This document shows positions 17,242-26,543 of a stretch of 64,000 nucleotides of DNA, piece after piece. Below the pieces are notes generated by a model. It searched no databases. It had not been told where the DNA came from and saw only the letters and a program-made list of their open reading frames with translations. Source of the DNA: Paludibacteraceae bacterium (GTDB lineage Bacteria; Bacteroidota; Bacteroidia; Bacteroidales; Paludibacteraceae); assembly GCA_024692565.1 (NCBI GenBank), contig JAILMN010000010.1:1-64000 (forward strand), read 5' to 3'. Positions within the stretch are counted from its first letter, which is position 1; each line of letters starts with the position of its first letter. Position numbers and translations under genes: made by a program.

Positions 17242-19107
17242 TTATCTGCCCATTAAGACCAGCAACACACTTACGTCATTTGGGCTTACTCCCGGTATGC
17301 GTTGCGCTTCTCCGATGGACTTGGGGCGGATGCGGCTTAACTTCTGCCTTGCTTCGGTGCTTAGGCTTTGTACTTCGCCGTAATTGAAATTGTCCGGAAT
17401 GCGTATTTGGTCCAAGCGTTGCAATTTGGCAGCTTCCATTTTTTCGCGTTTGATATAACCCGCGTACTTGATCTGAATCTCACAACTCTCTATGATTTCA
17501 TCGGATAATTCTGCCGTTTTGGACTTCAGCTCCGGTAGTACTTCGGCAAGCGTTTTGATAGTTACTTGTGGACGCAAAATCAGATCGCTTATCTTGCATC
17601 CTTCATGCAGAGCGGAACTTCCGATTGATTCCAACCATCCGTCAACCTCTCCTTTGTGTATAATAGTGTGTTGTAAATATTCGATGAAATCGGCGCAATC
17701 TGATTGTTTCTTGCATAGCAAATCGAATCGTTCTTTGGTGGCCAATCCCATCTCATAACTGCGCTTGGTGAGCCGTTCATCGGCATTGTCCTGTCGCAAT
17801 AAGATGCGATATTCTGCTCTGGATGTGAACATGCGGTAGGGCTCATCCACGCCTTTATTCACCAAATCATCAATCAGCACACCGATATAACTCTCATCTC
17901 TACTCATCGTAAAAGGAGCGCCTCCATGTACGTTAAGATGGGCGTTTACTCCGGCAACCAATCCTTGACCGGCAGCTTCTTCATAACCCGTGGTACCATT
18001 GATTTGTCCGGCAAAAAACAGATTTTTAATCTGTTTGGTTTCCAAAGTGTGAAGCAGTTGTGTGGGGTCAAAGAAGTCATATTCGATAGCATACCCCGGT
18101 CGGTAGAGCACTACATCTTCCAATCCTTTGACGGTTTTTAATCCTGCCAATTGAACTTGCCAAGGCAGACTGCTGGAGAAACCATTCACATAATACTCAT
18201 TACTGTCAACACCTTCGGGTTCTAAAAATAACTGATGTGCTTCTTTGTCCGCAAAAGTCACAATCTTGGTCTCTATACTCGGGCAATAACGCGGACCGAT
18301 ACTCTGAATTTGTCCGTTGAAAAGGGGAGAATCTTTCAGTCCCGCGCGGAGTGCATCGTGTGTTTTAGGGTTGGTATATGTGATCCAACATGGCATCTGT
18401 TTGAGTTCTCTTTGGACCGTATTCAGGTAACTGAAGTGATGCCAATCATTATCGCCATCCTGCCGCACTAATTCATCAAAATGAATCGACCTTGCATCGA
18501 TGCGTGCAGGGGTGCCGGTTTTCATACGATCGCTTCTAAAACCCAATTCAACCAACTGCTCTGTGATACCATGTGAAGCAGGTTCGGATGTGCGTCCGCC
18601 CGGTATCTGGGTCTTACCGCAATGCATCAGCCCGTTGAGGAACGTACCATTGGTCAGAACCACCGCCTGCGCTTCCATCTCAATGCCCAACATCGTCTTA
18701 ACTCCGCGCACCTTATTATCTTTGATAATAAGACTTGTCACGATATCTTGCCAAAGATATAGGTTTTCTGTGTGGGATAGAACTTTTATCCACTCTTCAA
18801 TAAACCGTTTGCGGTCGCTTTGGCTACGCGGACTCCACATAGCCGCACCTTTGCTTTGGTTAAGCATCCGGAATTGAATAGCACTCCGGTCTGTGACGAT
18901 CCCCATCTGTCCTCCGAGCGCATCTATTTCTCGTACGATTTGTCCTTTGGCGATACCGCCTACGGCGGGATTGCAACTCATCTGTGCAATCTTATTCATG
19001 TCCATCGTGATCAGCAGCGTCTTACTGCCCATGCGGGCAGCAGCACTGGCAGCCTCGCATCCTGCGTGGCCTGCGCCAACTACTATCACGTCATATTTAA
19101 AGTCCAT
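17242..19107 (-). CDS. mnmG: tRNA uridine-5-carboxymethylaminomethyl modification enzyme MnmG (GidA)
   Basis: With MnmE, this FAD enzyme modifies U34 of certain tRNAs. At 621 aa it is full length, with FAD-binding DVIVVGAGHAGCEAA at the N-terminus, AVGGIAKGQIVREIDALGG, the MnmG signature GGRTSEPASHGITEQL, TGTPARID and a C-terminal helical domain ending SPNDVSVLLVLMG. It is one base from yraN upstream and in the same run as apt and uvrC. The neighbouring parS site is consistent with the old gidA-origin association. Confidence 0.97.
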   Translation of the reverse strand: MDFKYDVIVVGAGHAGCEAASAAARMGSKTLLITMDMNKIAQMSCNPAVGGIAKGQIVREIDALGGQMGIVTDRSAIQFRMLNQSKGAAMWSPRSQSDRKRFIEEWIKVLSHTENLYLWQDIVTSLIIKDNKVRGVKTMLGIEMEAQAVVLTNGTFLNGLMHCGKTQIPGGRTSEPASHGITEQLVELGFRSDRMKTGTPARIDARSIHFDELVRQDGDNDWHHFSYLNTVQRELKQMPCWITYTNPKTHDALRAGLKDSPLFNGQIQSIGPRYCPSIETKIVTFADKEAHQLFLEPEGVDSNEYYVNGFSSSLPWQVQLAGLKTVKGLEDVVLYRPGYAIEYDFFDPTQLLHTLETKQIKNLFFAGQINGTTGYEEAAGQGLVAGVNAHLNVHGGAPFTMSRDESYIGVLIDDLVNKGVDEPYRMFTSRAEYRILLRQDNADERLTKRSYEMGLATKERFDLLCKKQSDCADFIEYLQHTIIHKGEVDGWLESIGSSALHEGCKISDLILRPQVTIKTLAEVLPELKSKTAELSDEIIESCEIQIKYAGYIKREKMEAAKLQRLDQIRIPDNFNYGEVQSLSTEARQKLSRIRPKSIGEAQRIPGVSPNDVSVLLVLMGR

Positions 19108-19108
19108 A

Positions 19109-19555
19109 TTACTTGCCTATTCTCTTATTGCGATGACCCCACTTCCATTGACCACTGTAACAGCCGGAAGTAATGGTTCGCGTCTTCGGTTGGAATGCGT
19201 CTTCTATATAGCGCCGATAGGTGATTTCTTTCGTGTTTCTATCTACCAATAAACCCACTACGTCAAAGCGCGGTTGTTTCTCTATCTTGTGGTATTTGAG
19301 ATAGGCGTTCGCTGCCGCTATTACCCTTCTCATCTTGATTTCATCGACGTTTTCTTCTGGCAGTTTGCCATTTAAGATGCACGTTCTTGCCTTTACTTCG
19401 ACAAATACGATTTCGTTCTTACTCTCCGCAATCAAGTCCACTTCCAGATGCCCCATGCGCCAGTTGTGCTCCAGGATCCGAAATCCTTTTTGCTCTAACA
19501 TCTTGGTGGCTTCTGCCTCGCCGATGATTCCTATAGGGTCGGTAACAAATGCCAT
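19109..19555 (-). CDS. YraN family (UPF0102) predicted nuclease-fold protein
   Basis: A 148-aa protein of the UPF0102/YraN family with a PD-(D/E)XK-like core: GEAEATKMLEQKGFRILEHNWR, then LEVDLIAESKNEIVFVEVKART carrying the Asp and Glu-x-Lys residues. Its biological role is not settled; a function on DNA is presumed from the fold. It sits one base from both mnmG and rodA. Confidence 0.9.
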   Translation of the reverse strand: MAFVTDPIGIIGEAEATKMLEQKGFRILEHNWRMGHLEVDLIAESKNEIVFVEVKARTCILNGKLPEENVDEIKMRRVIAAANAYLKYHKIEKQPRFDVVGLLVDRNTKEITYRRYIEDAFQPKTRTITSGCYSGQWKWGHRNKRIGK

Positions 19556-19556
19556 C

Positions 19557-21020
19557 TTATCTCAATTGCTCCATACGCGCTGCATCTAACCTTAGTAGGA
19601 TAAACAGTAGCAATGTGAAGCCCCATAATGAACTGCCGCCATAGCTGAAGAACGGAAGCGGAATACCGATGACCGGCAGCAATCCCAAAACCATTCCCAC
19701 GTTAATGGTCAAGTGGAATAGGAAGATGCTGGCTACGGAATAGGCATAAATTTGCGTGGATATATTTCGTTGCCGTTCAGCAATCTCAATCAGTCGTAGA
19801 ATAAAGAACAAATAAACCAATAAAACTCCGATGGAACCGACGAAACCCCACTCTTCTCCAACCGTACAGAAGATGAAATCGGTGTCCTGTTCCGGCACAA
19901 ACTGCAGCTTGGTTTGGGTGCCTTTGAGGTAGCCTTTTCCGAAGAATCGTCCGGAACCAATGGCGATGCGCGCCTGGTTGACATTATATCCTGCGCCGGC
20001 AGGGTCCTCTTTCATACCCAGTAGCACCTCGATACGTGTCCGTTGATGCGGCTGCAGAACGTGCGTGAATACAAAATCGCAAGCTTGTGTGTAACCGATA
20101 CAGAACAGACTGAATACAGCTACGATGAGTAACATGTACTTACGCCAATAGATACTGACGAAGACGGTGTAAAGAGCCAGCGCCACCACGATTCCTACGG
20201 AAACCCAGTCGAATGGCACTTGCACCCATATGTTCACCAGCAGGCATATGCCGTAGATAGCCGCTACGCTGCCAATCAGGATCAGTGCTTGCCAACGCAT
20301 TTTATGCTCTTTGCAAACAAAATAAATCTCCACTGCCGCGAGCAGCAGCATACACGTTAACATACCTACGCTACCTGTTCCGAGAGGCAACGGTATCTCG
20401 CTAAACCGGATACTGATGATGAATAGCGCTACAGCTGCCACGCATATCCATAGTACGTATCCGCTCATTCCTTGACGGTAGAATACCAGCAGGAATGCTG
20501 CAAAAACCAGAGCCGAACCGGTTTCTTTTTGCAGGATCATGATGATCAAAGCCGGTACGCCGATGAGCGCGAAAGGTACGATGAGATCGCGCCAAGTTCG
20601 TAGTTTGTAATCGTACCTGCCCATATATTTGGCAACGGCTAAAGCTACCACGCACTTGGCAAATTCAGCGGGTTGCAGACTCACCGGACCTAACGAGATC
20701 CAACTCATCGAGCCCTTGATATCGTGTGCCAGAAAAGGTGTGGCCAATAGCAATAGGAACATCGCGCCGTACGCTATATACGCCAGCATGTCGTAGGTCT
20801 TATAATCGATGAAAAGCAGCACGATTCCTAATACGATCGATCCGATGATCCATGCGAATTGTTTACCCGCGCGGTTGGAGAAATCGAAGATACTCGTTTG
20901 GTCAAACGTGTAACTGGCTCCATAGATATTCAGCCAACCGAAAAACACCAATAGCAGGAACAACCCGACGGTGATCCAATCTACGTGTTGCCATATGTTA
21001 CCACTTCTCGACGCCCTCAT
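19557..21020 (-). CDS. rodA: Rod-shape peptidoglycan polymerase RodA (SEDS)
   Basis: A 487-aa SEDS glycosyltransferase that polymerises lipid II with PBP2 during elongation. It has about ten or more membrane helices, the conserved KCVVALAVAKY, the large loop with QTKLQFVPEQDTDFIFCTVGEEWGF and the C-terminal GLLPVIGIPLPFFSYGGSSLW. Longer than many RodA proteins, with an extra hydrophobic middle section. It overlaps mrdA by 23 bp, matching their joint function. Confidence 0.96.
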   Translation of the reverse strand: MRASRSGNIWQHVDWITVGLFLLLVFFGWLNIYGASYTFDQTSIFDFSNRAGKQFAWIIGSIVLGIVLLFIDYKTYDMLAYIAYGAMFLLLLATPFLAHDIKGSMSWISLGPVSLQPAEFAKCVVALAVAKYMGRYDYKLRTWRDLIVPFALIGVPALIIMILQKETGSALVFAAFLLVFYRQGMSGYVLWICVAAVALFIISIRFSEIPLPLGTGSVGMLTCMLLLAAVEIYFVCKEHKMRWQALILIGSVAAIYGICLLVNIWVQVPFDWVSVGIVVALALYTVFVSIYWRKYMLLIVAVFSLFCIGYTQACDFVFTHVLQPHQRTRIEVLLGMKEDPAGAGYNVNQARIAIGSGRFFGKGYLKGTQTKLQFVPEQDTDFIFCTVGEEWGFVGSIGVLLVYLFFILRLIEIAERQRNISTQIYAYSVASIFLFHLTINVGMVLGLLPVIGIPLPFFSYGGSSLWGFTLLLFILLRLDAARMEQLR

Positions 21021-22836
21021 TCAATACACTTTCTGCTATTCGTTTTTTCAAATCTTTGCGTTCAACCGTTCCGGTTAGATATTGCTCAATCATCATAGAC
21101 GCAATCGGGCATGCCCATGTAGCACCGAAACCTGCGTTTTCAACGACCACCGCCACCGCAATCTGCGGGTCTTCCACCGGTGCAAAACCAATGAAGATTG
21201 CGTGGTCGCGACCGTGAGAATTCTGTACGGTACCCGTCTTTCCAGCCATGTGCAAACTGTCTACTGCGAAATGGCGACCGGTACCGTAGATCATCACGCG
21301 CCGCATACCCTCTTTGACAACTTCAAAATGACGTTTCTCGATGTCCAACTTATGCACGTGCGTCAGCATGGAGTCGTTTTTATTCAGGTGCGGAGAGATG
21401 AAATACCCTTCATTGGCAATCGTAGCTGCCTGATTGGCCAACTGCAGAGGGGTTACCAAAATCTCACCTTGACCGATACTGAGAGAACGAATCGTGATGG
21501 CTTTCCATCCCGTTTTGCCGTACCAGCGGTCGAAATACTTGGTGCTCGGAATACTACCTGCCGATTGCTCGTTCAGATCAGCATCTGTAAAGCGTTGACC
21601 CAGACCGAAACTCATCACCGCATCGCGCCATAGATCATACCGACGCTTGAAATCTTCATTGTTTTTTCCGTAACCGTCTTTTTGCAGCAAGTCGCGGAAT
21701 GCGCACCAGAAATAGGGGTTGCAACTCTGCTCGATTGCCCTGTCTAATGCCACAGGCGAACCATGGTGGTGGGTGCATTTGATCGGTGTGCTACCCGGAC
21801 CCGAACAAGGATAAAGGGTGTTAGGCGTGATGGCGCCTTGTTGCAGACACACGAGCGACTGAATGGTTTTGAAGGTGGAGCCGGGTGAATAGGTAGCCTG
21901 TGTGGCGCGATTCATAAGCGGCTTATTCGGATCCCGCAGCAGACGCGTGTAGTTCTTGCTTCTTTCTTTTCCTACCAGCACCTTGGGATTCCAACTCGGA
22001 TTGGATGCCAATGCCAGTATCTCACCCGTTTTTGGCTCGATGGCTACGGCACTTCCTATCTTTCCGGCTAACAGTTGTTCGGCTAACAGTTGCAGCTGAA
22101 TATCCAAGGTTGTATAGAGGTCTGTTCCGGCTTTTGCCGTCTTGTCCAATGCGCCATCCTGATAGCGTCCTTGAATACGTCCTTTGGAGTCGCGCATCAA
22201 AATCTCCACTCCTTTTTCTCCGCGTAACTCTTTCTCATAGGTGCGCTCCAGACCATCACGTCCCGCATAGTCACCGCGTGCATAATACTCATCGACTTCC
22301 AGATCGTTCTGATTGACCTCACCTACCGACCCCAACACATGCGCTGCGGCTTTGTAGGTATAGTCGCGAAGCGTACGTTTCTGAATCTGTATGCCGGGGA
22401 AAAGGAAAAGCGATTCTTGCAGCGTAGCAATATCCTCTTTCTTCTGTTGACTCATGAATATCTGCGGCGTGTGGCGGGAGTAACCTCTATTTTTGCCGCG
22501 GTCTTTGATCTCCGCGATGCGTTCGTCGAACTCAGCCCGACTGATATGTACGCAATGACAAAAAGCAGCGGTGTCCCAATCTTCCTTCATCTCACGCATC
22601 GTCATCGTGATTTCGTATATCGGCTGATTGAAAACGAGCAGAACGCCGTTGCGGTCATACATCAAGCCGCGAGAAGGATAAATAGTCTGCTTGACCAATG
22701 CGTTTCCATCCGCCTCTTTAGCGGTCGATTGATCAATCACCTGCAGATAAAACAATCGTATTATATACACCAATACCACCACAACGGCTATGCCGCTGAT
22801 GACAAATCGGCGTCTATAATACTCGTCGTTAATCAT
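20998..22836 (-). CDS. mrdA: Penicillin-binding protein 2 (elongasome transpeptidase)
   Basis: A 612-aa class B PBP with one N-terminal membrane helix, a dimerisation domain and a C-terminal transpeptidase domain. Active-site motifs are SPGSTFKTIQ (SxxK serine), QSCNPY (SxN) and AGKTGTVQN (KTG). It cross-links the glycan made by RodA, forming the elongasome with MreBCD. It overlaps rodA by 23 bp and mreD by 4 bp. Confidence 0.96.
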   Translation of the reverse strand: MINDEYYRRRFVISGIAVVVVLVYIIRLFYLQVIDQSTAKEADGNALVKQTIYPSRGLMYDRNGVLLVFNQPIYEITMTMREMKEDWDTAAFCHCVHISRAEFDERIAEIKDRGKNRGYSRHTPQIFMSQQKKEDIATLQESLFLFPGIQIQKRTLRDYTYKAAAHVLGSVGEVNQNDLEVDEYYARGDYAGRDGLERTYEKELRGEKGVEILMRDSKGRIQGRYQDGALDKTAKAGTDLYTTLDIQLQLLAEQLLAGKIGSAVAIEPKTGEILALASNPSWNPKVLVGKERSKNYTRLLRDPNKPLMNRATQATYSPGSTFKTIQSLVCLQQGAITPNTLYPCSGPGSTPIKCTHHHGSPVALDRAIEQSCNPYFWCAFRDLLQKDGYGKNNEDFKRRYDLWRDAVMSFGLGQRFTDADLNEQSAGSIPSTKYFDRWYGKTGWKAITIRSLSIGQGEILVTPLQLANQAATIANEGYFISPHLNKNDSMLTHVHKLDIEKRHFEVVKEGMRRVMIYGTGRHFAVDSLHMAGKTGTVQNSHGRDHAIFIGFAPVEDPQIAVAVVVENAGFGATWACPIASMMIEQYLTGTVERKDLKKRIAESVLNEGVEKW

Positions 22837-23327
22837 CTGTATCTCAGGATGTTATATCCTATTATGATGAAACTGGTGATAATTCCGCTGACGACAGTCT
22901 CTATCAGCACAAATCCGATGTGCGACCAACTCCATGCGGCCAGAAGGAAAACAACAGCATGATGCACAAACACCAAAATCAGCACGTATTTAATCATGTT
23001 CTCCACGCCCAATACATGCATGCTGATGGCTTCGTTCAAGCGGTCTATATCATTGACCATACTGCTGATGATATACGGACGGATGAACATAATCAAGATA
23101 CATGCAGCCGTATGTACTCCAAGCGAGTTGCAGAATATATCCATCACCACTCCGACCAGCGCACCGATAATCATATCTACGTTATGCGGCAGCGTGACAG
23201 GCATCATCATCAGGCATAGGATATAGATGTACGGATGACAAACACCCAGCAATTGCAATTGATCAAAAAGAAGCACTTGCAACAGCATCACCAGTATGTA
23301 CCGTCCTATTTGTTTAGTCCAATCCAT
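22833..23327 (-). CDS. mreD: Rod-shape-determining protein MreD
   Basis: A 164-aa membrane protein with about five or six helices (QIGRYILVMLLQVLLFDQLQLLG at the N-terminus), positioned between mreC and mrdA as in most bacteria. MreD sequences are poorly conserved, so the call leans on size, topology and context. It overlaps mreC by 14 bp. Confidence 0.88.
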   Translation of the reverse strand: MDWTKQIGRYILVMLLQVLLFDQLQLLGVCHPYIYILCLMMMPVTLPHNVDMIIGALVGVVMDIFCNSLGVHTAACILIMFIRPYIISSMVNDIDRLNEAISMHVLGVENMIKYVLILVFVHHAVVFLLAAWSWSHIGFVLIETVVSGIITSFIIIGYNILRYR

Positions 23328-24096
23328 TTTCTAATTCCTCCAACTCTTTTTGATCTGCATTTTGCACCACTTCCACATACTTCAATCGCTTGAAATTGGT
23401 GAACAATCGGATGCGGATTGTATGGTACGAATCACCCTCGTATAAAGTGCTGTTTTCTACGGTTCCAACGGGAATTCCTTCGGGAAAAACAGGACTCAAA
23501 CCGCTGGTTATAATGGTGTCTCCCGGGTTCACCACCATGTGTGCTGCCACGTCGGTCAACTGCGCAAAACGACTGTCTTTTCCGTCCCACTGCAATGTGC
23601 CGATATAGTCGTTCTTGGCAAAGCGGCAACTGAGATTCGTGTGGGTATTGATGATCGGCAGAACCACGCTGTAGTTCAGTCCCACCGTGCGGACAATACC
23701 TACCACGCCGTCTTTGTTGCGGATGCCTTGTCCGCGCTCGATGCCGTCTTTGCTTCCGCGGTTGATAGTCAGGTAGTTATGCAGTTGATCCGTGGTCATC
23801 TGCACCACTTTAGCCGGCTCATAATAGATGCAGGTTTGACCTTCCAATGTCGCAATTTGATTCCGCAAAGCGGTGTTCTCTGCCGCCAATTGCTCATTCA
23901 TACCGCGCAACTGAAAATAACCCGTCACTTCGCGTACCTGCTCGTTTTGCCATGCTACGACATCGTTCGCCGTACTCAGCAAACTGCTCCGCGGATAGGC
24001 ATTATTGAGTACCAGTAGCATAAATGCAGCAACTTCCAAGACAATGAAGACCAGGAAGTTGCTGTAACGCAGCAGTATTTTTAGCAGGTTTTGCAT
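23314..24096 (-). CDS. mreC: Rod-shape-determining protein MreC
   Basis: A 260-aa bitopic protein with an N-terminal membrane helix (FLVFIVLEVAAFMLLVLN), a coiled coil (REVTGYFQLRGMNEQLAAENTALRNQIATLE) and a periplasmic beta domain with TINRGSKDGIERGQGI and GDTIITSGLSPVFPEGIPVG. MreC organises the PBP2-RodA complex on the MreB filaments. It lies 17 bp after mreB. Confidence 0.95.
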   Translation of the reverse strand: MQNLLKILLRYSNFLVFIVLEVAAFMLLVLNNAYPRSSLLSTANDVVAWQNEQVREVTGYFQLRGMNEQLAAENTALRNQIATLEGQTCIYYEPAKVVQMTTDQLHNYLTINRGSKDGIERGQGIRNKDGVVGIVRTVGLNYSVVLPIINTHTNLSCRFAKNDYIGTLQWDGKDSRFAQLTDVAAHMVVNPGDTIITSGLSPVFPEGIPVGTVENSTLYEGDSYHTIRIRLFTNFKRLKYVEVVQNADQKELEELENGLD

Positions 24097-24113
24097 AAGC
24101 TGCTATGCGTGTG

Positions 24114-25133
24114 TTATCGAATGAGGAATCCGAAGTTATTCACGTTCTTCAGCGCTACGCCTGTACCGCGAGCTACGGAGTGCAACGGATCATCGGCTAC
24201 GTGGAACGGAATAGTGATCTTATCCGTCAAACGTTTAGCCAAACCATGCAGCAGTGCTCCACCACCGGCTAAGTATATACCGCGTTTCACGATATCGGAG
24301 TACAACTCAGGAGGCGTGGACTCCAGCGCTTGAAGAATAGCACTTTCGATCTTGCTCACGCTCTTCTCCAGACAGTGCGCGATCTCCTGATAGCTTACCG
24401 GAACGGACATCGGCAGTGCTGTCACTTTGTTCGGACCCACTACGATGAAGTCCTCCGGAGCATCTTCCAACTCGGGCAATGCAGAACCCACCTGGATCTT
24501 GATACGCTCTGCCGTAGGCTCGTCGATACGCAAGTTGTGCATACGGCCCATGTACTCGATGATGTCTTGGTTGAAATCATCACCTGCAATCTTGATGGAC
24601 TTGTTGCTGACGATGCCGCCGAGCGAAATCACAGCGATTTCCGTCGTACCGCCACCGATATCCACGATCATGCAACCTTCCGGACTCTCTACGTCCAAAC
24701 CGATACCGATTGCTGCAGCCATCGGCTCGTAAATCATGTAGATGTCGCGTCCTCCGGCGTGCTCCGAACTGTCGCGCACGGCACGGATCTCCACCTCGGT
24801 CGAACCAGAAGGAATACAAACCACCATACGGATAGACGGAGTGAACAGGTGCGCCTGCTTCGGAATCATCTTGATCATTCCGCGGATCATCATCTCGCAA
24901 GCATAGAAGTCTGCGATCACACCGTCGCGTAGCGGACGAACCGTGCGAATCATTGTTCCACCTTTACCAATCATCTGTTGTGCCTTGCGGCCGACGGCAA
25001 CCATTTTGTTGTCCGCCATCGAAATAGCCACTACCGACGGCTCATCTACCACCACTTTGTCATCACACATGATGATGGTGTTCGCCGTTCCTAAGTCAAT
25101 GGCAATTTCCTGTGTAAAAGAAAAAAGTCCCAT
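24114..25133 (-). CDS. mreB: Actin-like cell shape protein MreB
   Basis: MreB filaments guide lateral wall synthesis. The actin-fold motifs are present: IAIDLGTANT (phosphate 1), MIVDIGGGTTEIAVISLGG (phosphate 2) and GIYLAGGGALLHGL (adenosine). The ORF track starts at 25205, but the conserved start MGLFSFTQEIAIDLG is the ATG at 25133, giving 339 aa. A TAnnTTTG promoter lies about 70 bp upstream, making this the first gene of a thirteen-gene minus-strand run. Confidence 0.97.
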   Translation of the reverse strand: MGLFSFTQEIAIDLGTANTIIMCDDKVVVDEPSVVAISMADNKMVAVGRKAQQMIGKGGTMIRTVRPLRDGVIADFYACEMMIRGMIKMIPKQAHLFTPSIRMVVCIPSGSTEVEIRAVRDSSEHAGGRDIYMIYEPMAAAIGIGLDVESPEGCMIVDIGGGTTEIAVISLGGIVSNKSIKIAGDDFNQDIIEYMGRMHNLRIDEPTAERIKIQVGSALPELEDAPEDFIVVGPNKVTALPMSVPVSYQEIAHCLEKSVSKIESAILQALESTPPELYSDIVKRGIYLAGGGALLHGLAKRLTDKITIPFHVADDPLHSVARGTGVALKNVNNFGFLIR

Positions 25134-25202
25134 ATTTATGTAAAATTTGTCGTATTTCTGTGCAAAAATGCCCCTAAAAAGGTCAAAATTCGGAAAATTG
25201 TG

Positions 25203-25233
25203 CAAAATTACAACTTTTTTTTCATATATGCAA
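25203..25233 (-). promoter_or_regulatory. mreB-operon promoter
   Basis: On the minus strand TTG (25233-25231) is followed after 20 bp by TAATTTTG (25210-25203). The spacer has an A8 tract and GTTG before TA. The predicted leader is about 65 nt. It lies downstream of the tRNA-Asn terminator, so mreB need not be read from the tRNA. Confidence 0.72.
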
Positions 25234-25289
25234 GCGCGCGCGATTTTTTTTTATTTTTTTATAAATGTGATACATCCGAAATCGGGTAC

Positions 25290-25320
25290 AAAAAAGAGGG
25301 ATAACTTTTGACGTTATCCC
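25290..25320 (-). terminator. Intrinsic terminator after tRNA-Asn
   Basis: On the minus strand GGGATAAC (25320-25313) and GTTATCCC (25305-25298) form a perfect 8-bp stem around a 7-nt loop, followed by TCTTTTTT. It begins 6 nt after the tRNA 3' end. Confidence 0.85.
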
Positions 25321-25326
25321 CCGCTG

Positions 25327-25400
25327 CGCTCCCTCTAGGACTTGAACCTAGGACCCCCTGATTAACAGTCAGATGCTCTAACCGACTGAGCTAAGGAAGC
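25327..25400 (-). tRNA. tRNA-Asn (anticodon GTT)
   Basis: The minus strand folds as a cloverleaf: 7-bp acceptor GCTTCCT/AGGGAGC, D arm AGCTCAGTCGGTTAGAGC, anticodon stem TCTGA/TCAGG with loop CTGTTAA (anticodon GTT) and T arm with GGTTCAAGTCC. The discriminator is G and CCA is not encoded. Its own promoter and terminator flank it. Confidence 0.95.
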
Positions 25401-25411
25401 GAAATCGGCTG

Positions 25412-25442
25412 CAAAAGTACTGCTTTTTTTTTACATACGCAA
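25412..25442 (-). promoter_or_regulatory. tRNA-Asn promoter
   Basis: On the minus strand TTG (25442-25440) is followed after 20 bp by TACTTTTG (25419-25412), with an A9 tract and GCAG in the spacer. It predicts a short 5' leader of about 7 nt before the tRNA. Confidence 0.75.
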
Positions 25443-25463
25443 GTTTTTTTGAAAAAAAATGTG

Positions 25464-25471
25464 TATCTTTG
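25464..25471 (+). promoter_or_regulatory. -7 element for the pfkB-kinase operon
   Basis: TATCTTTG fits TAnnTTTG and is preceded by an A8 tract. No good TTTG is found 19-21 bp upstream, because that position overlaps the divergent tRNA promoter. The predicted leader is about 44 nt. Confidence 0.55.
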
Positions 25472-25519
25472 CGCAGTTTTTTGAAAATTAACCCCATTTT
25501 TGGTAAAAAATACAAAAAA

Positions 25520-26524
25520 ATGAAGAAAATTTTAGGTTTAGGGAATGCGCTGACGGACATCCTGCTGCAGGTGAGTGAAGACGATCTGCGGGAATTGGGT
25601 TTTCCGAAAGGAAGTATGAACCTCATCACGATGAGACAAGCCGAAGAAATTCAGTTCCGTTTTGCTTCGGTGCGCAAACGTATGGTGGCCGGTGGCTCGG
25701 CATCGAATGCGGTGAACTGCGTGGCTGCGTTGGGTGGTAAAGCTGCGTTTATCGGTAAGATCGGTAACGATGAGGTCGGCGATTTCTACCGGGAGGACAT
25801 GATCAAGAACGGAGTGAAACCCATTCTGCTCCTGTCCCAAACGGCGATGTCCGGATGCTCCATCGTGCTCATCACCCCGGATGGCGAGCGTACGTTTGCT
25901 ACCTATCTGGGCGCTGCGGCGGAATTGTGCGCAGATGATATTCAGAAGGATGCGTTCAATGGCTACGACATCTTCCATATCGAGGGCTACCTGGTGCAGA
26001 ACCATGATCTGATAGAGAAATCCATCCGTTTGGCGAAGGAGGCGGGATGTATGGTGTCGCTGGATTTGGCGTCTTACAATGTGGTCAATGAGCATCATGC
26101 CTTCCTCAAGGAATTGGTGAAAAAATATGTGGATATCGTCTTCGCCAACGAGGATGAGTCCTTCGCTTATACCCATCTCAATCCCGAGGAATCGGTGCAG
26201 ATGATCGCCGAGCAATGCGATATCGCGGTGGTCAAAGTGGGTAAAAACGGCTCGTATGTACAGCAGGGAAGCACACGTCACCACATAGGTGCCATCACCA
26301 CCAATTGTACTGACTCCACCGGTGCCGGAGACCTTTTTGCCGGAGGATTCTTGCATGCGTTGAGCGATGGCTTTGATATCCGCCGTTGTGCCGAGATCGG
26401 TACAATCGCTGCCGGACGTGTAGTGGAGATCGTGGGAACGAAATTGAGCGAAGAAACATGGGATGAAATCAGGCGTATCTGTGCGCTCTACCGCGGATTT
26501 TTGCAGAAATACGATAAAGAATAA
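25520..26524 (+). CDS. PfkB-family sugar/adenosine kinase
   Basis: A 334-aa ribokinase-fold kinase with MVAGGSASNAVNCVAALGGKAAFIGKIGNDEVG and the C-terminal anion-hole signature DSTGAGDLFAGGFLHAL with the catalytic Asp. It is close to the adenosine-kinase-like PfkB group common in Bacteroidota, but the substrate is not certain. The track start at 25469 is too early, and the ATG at 25520 (MKKILGLGNALTDIL) fits the family. First gene of a ten-gene plus-strand run. Confidence 0.9.
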   Translation: MKKILGLGNALTDILLQVSEDDLRELGFPKGSMNLITMRQAEEIQFRFASVRKRMVAGGSASNAVNCVAALGGKAAFIGKIGNDEVGDFYREDMIKNGVKPILLLSQTAMSGCSIVLITPDGERTFATYLGAAAELCADDIQKDAFNGYDIFHIEGYLVQNHDLIEKSIRLAKEAGCMVSLDLASYNVVNEHHAFLKELVKKYVDIVFANEDESFAYTHLNPEESVQMIAEQCDIAVVKVGKNGSYVQQGSTRHHIGAITTNCTDSTGAGDLFAGGFLHALSDGFDIRRCAEIGTIAAGRVVEIVGTKLSEETWDEIRRICALYRGFLQKYDKE

Positions 26525-26543
26525 AGAATAAAATTATTGAAAT

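Noticed and set aside
25134-25519. Divergent gap at tRNA-Asn considered as replication origin
   Set aside because: Strand switch and A/T runs fit, but no DnaA-like boxes are visible. The gap is accounted for by two minus promoters, one plus promoter, a tRNA and a terminator.
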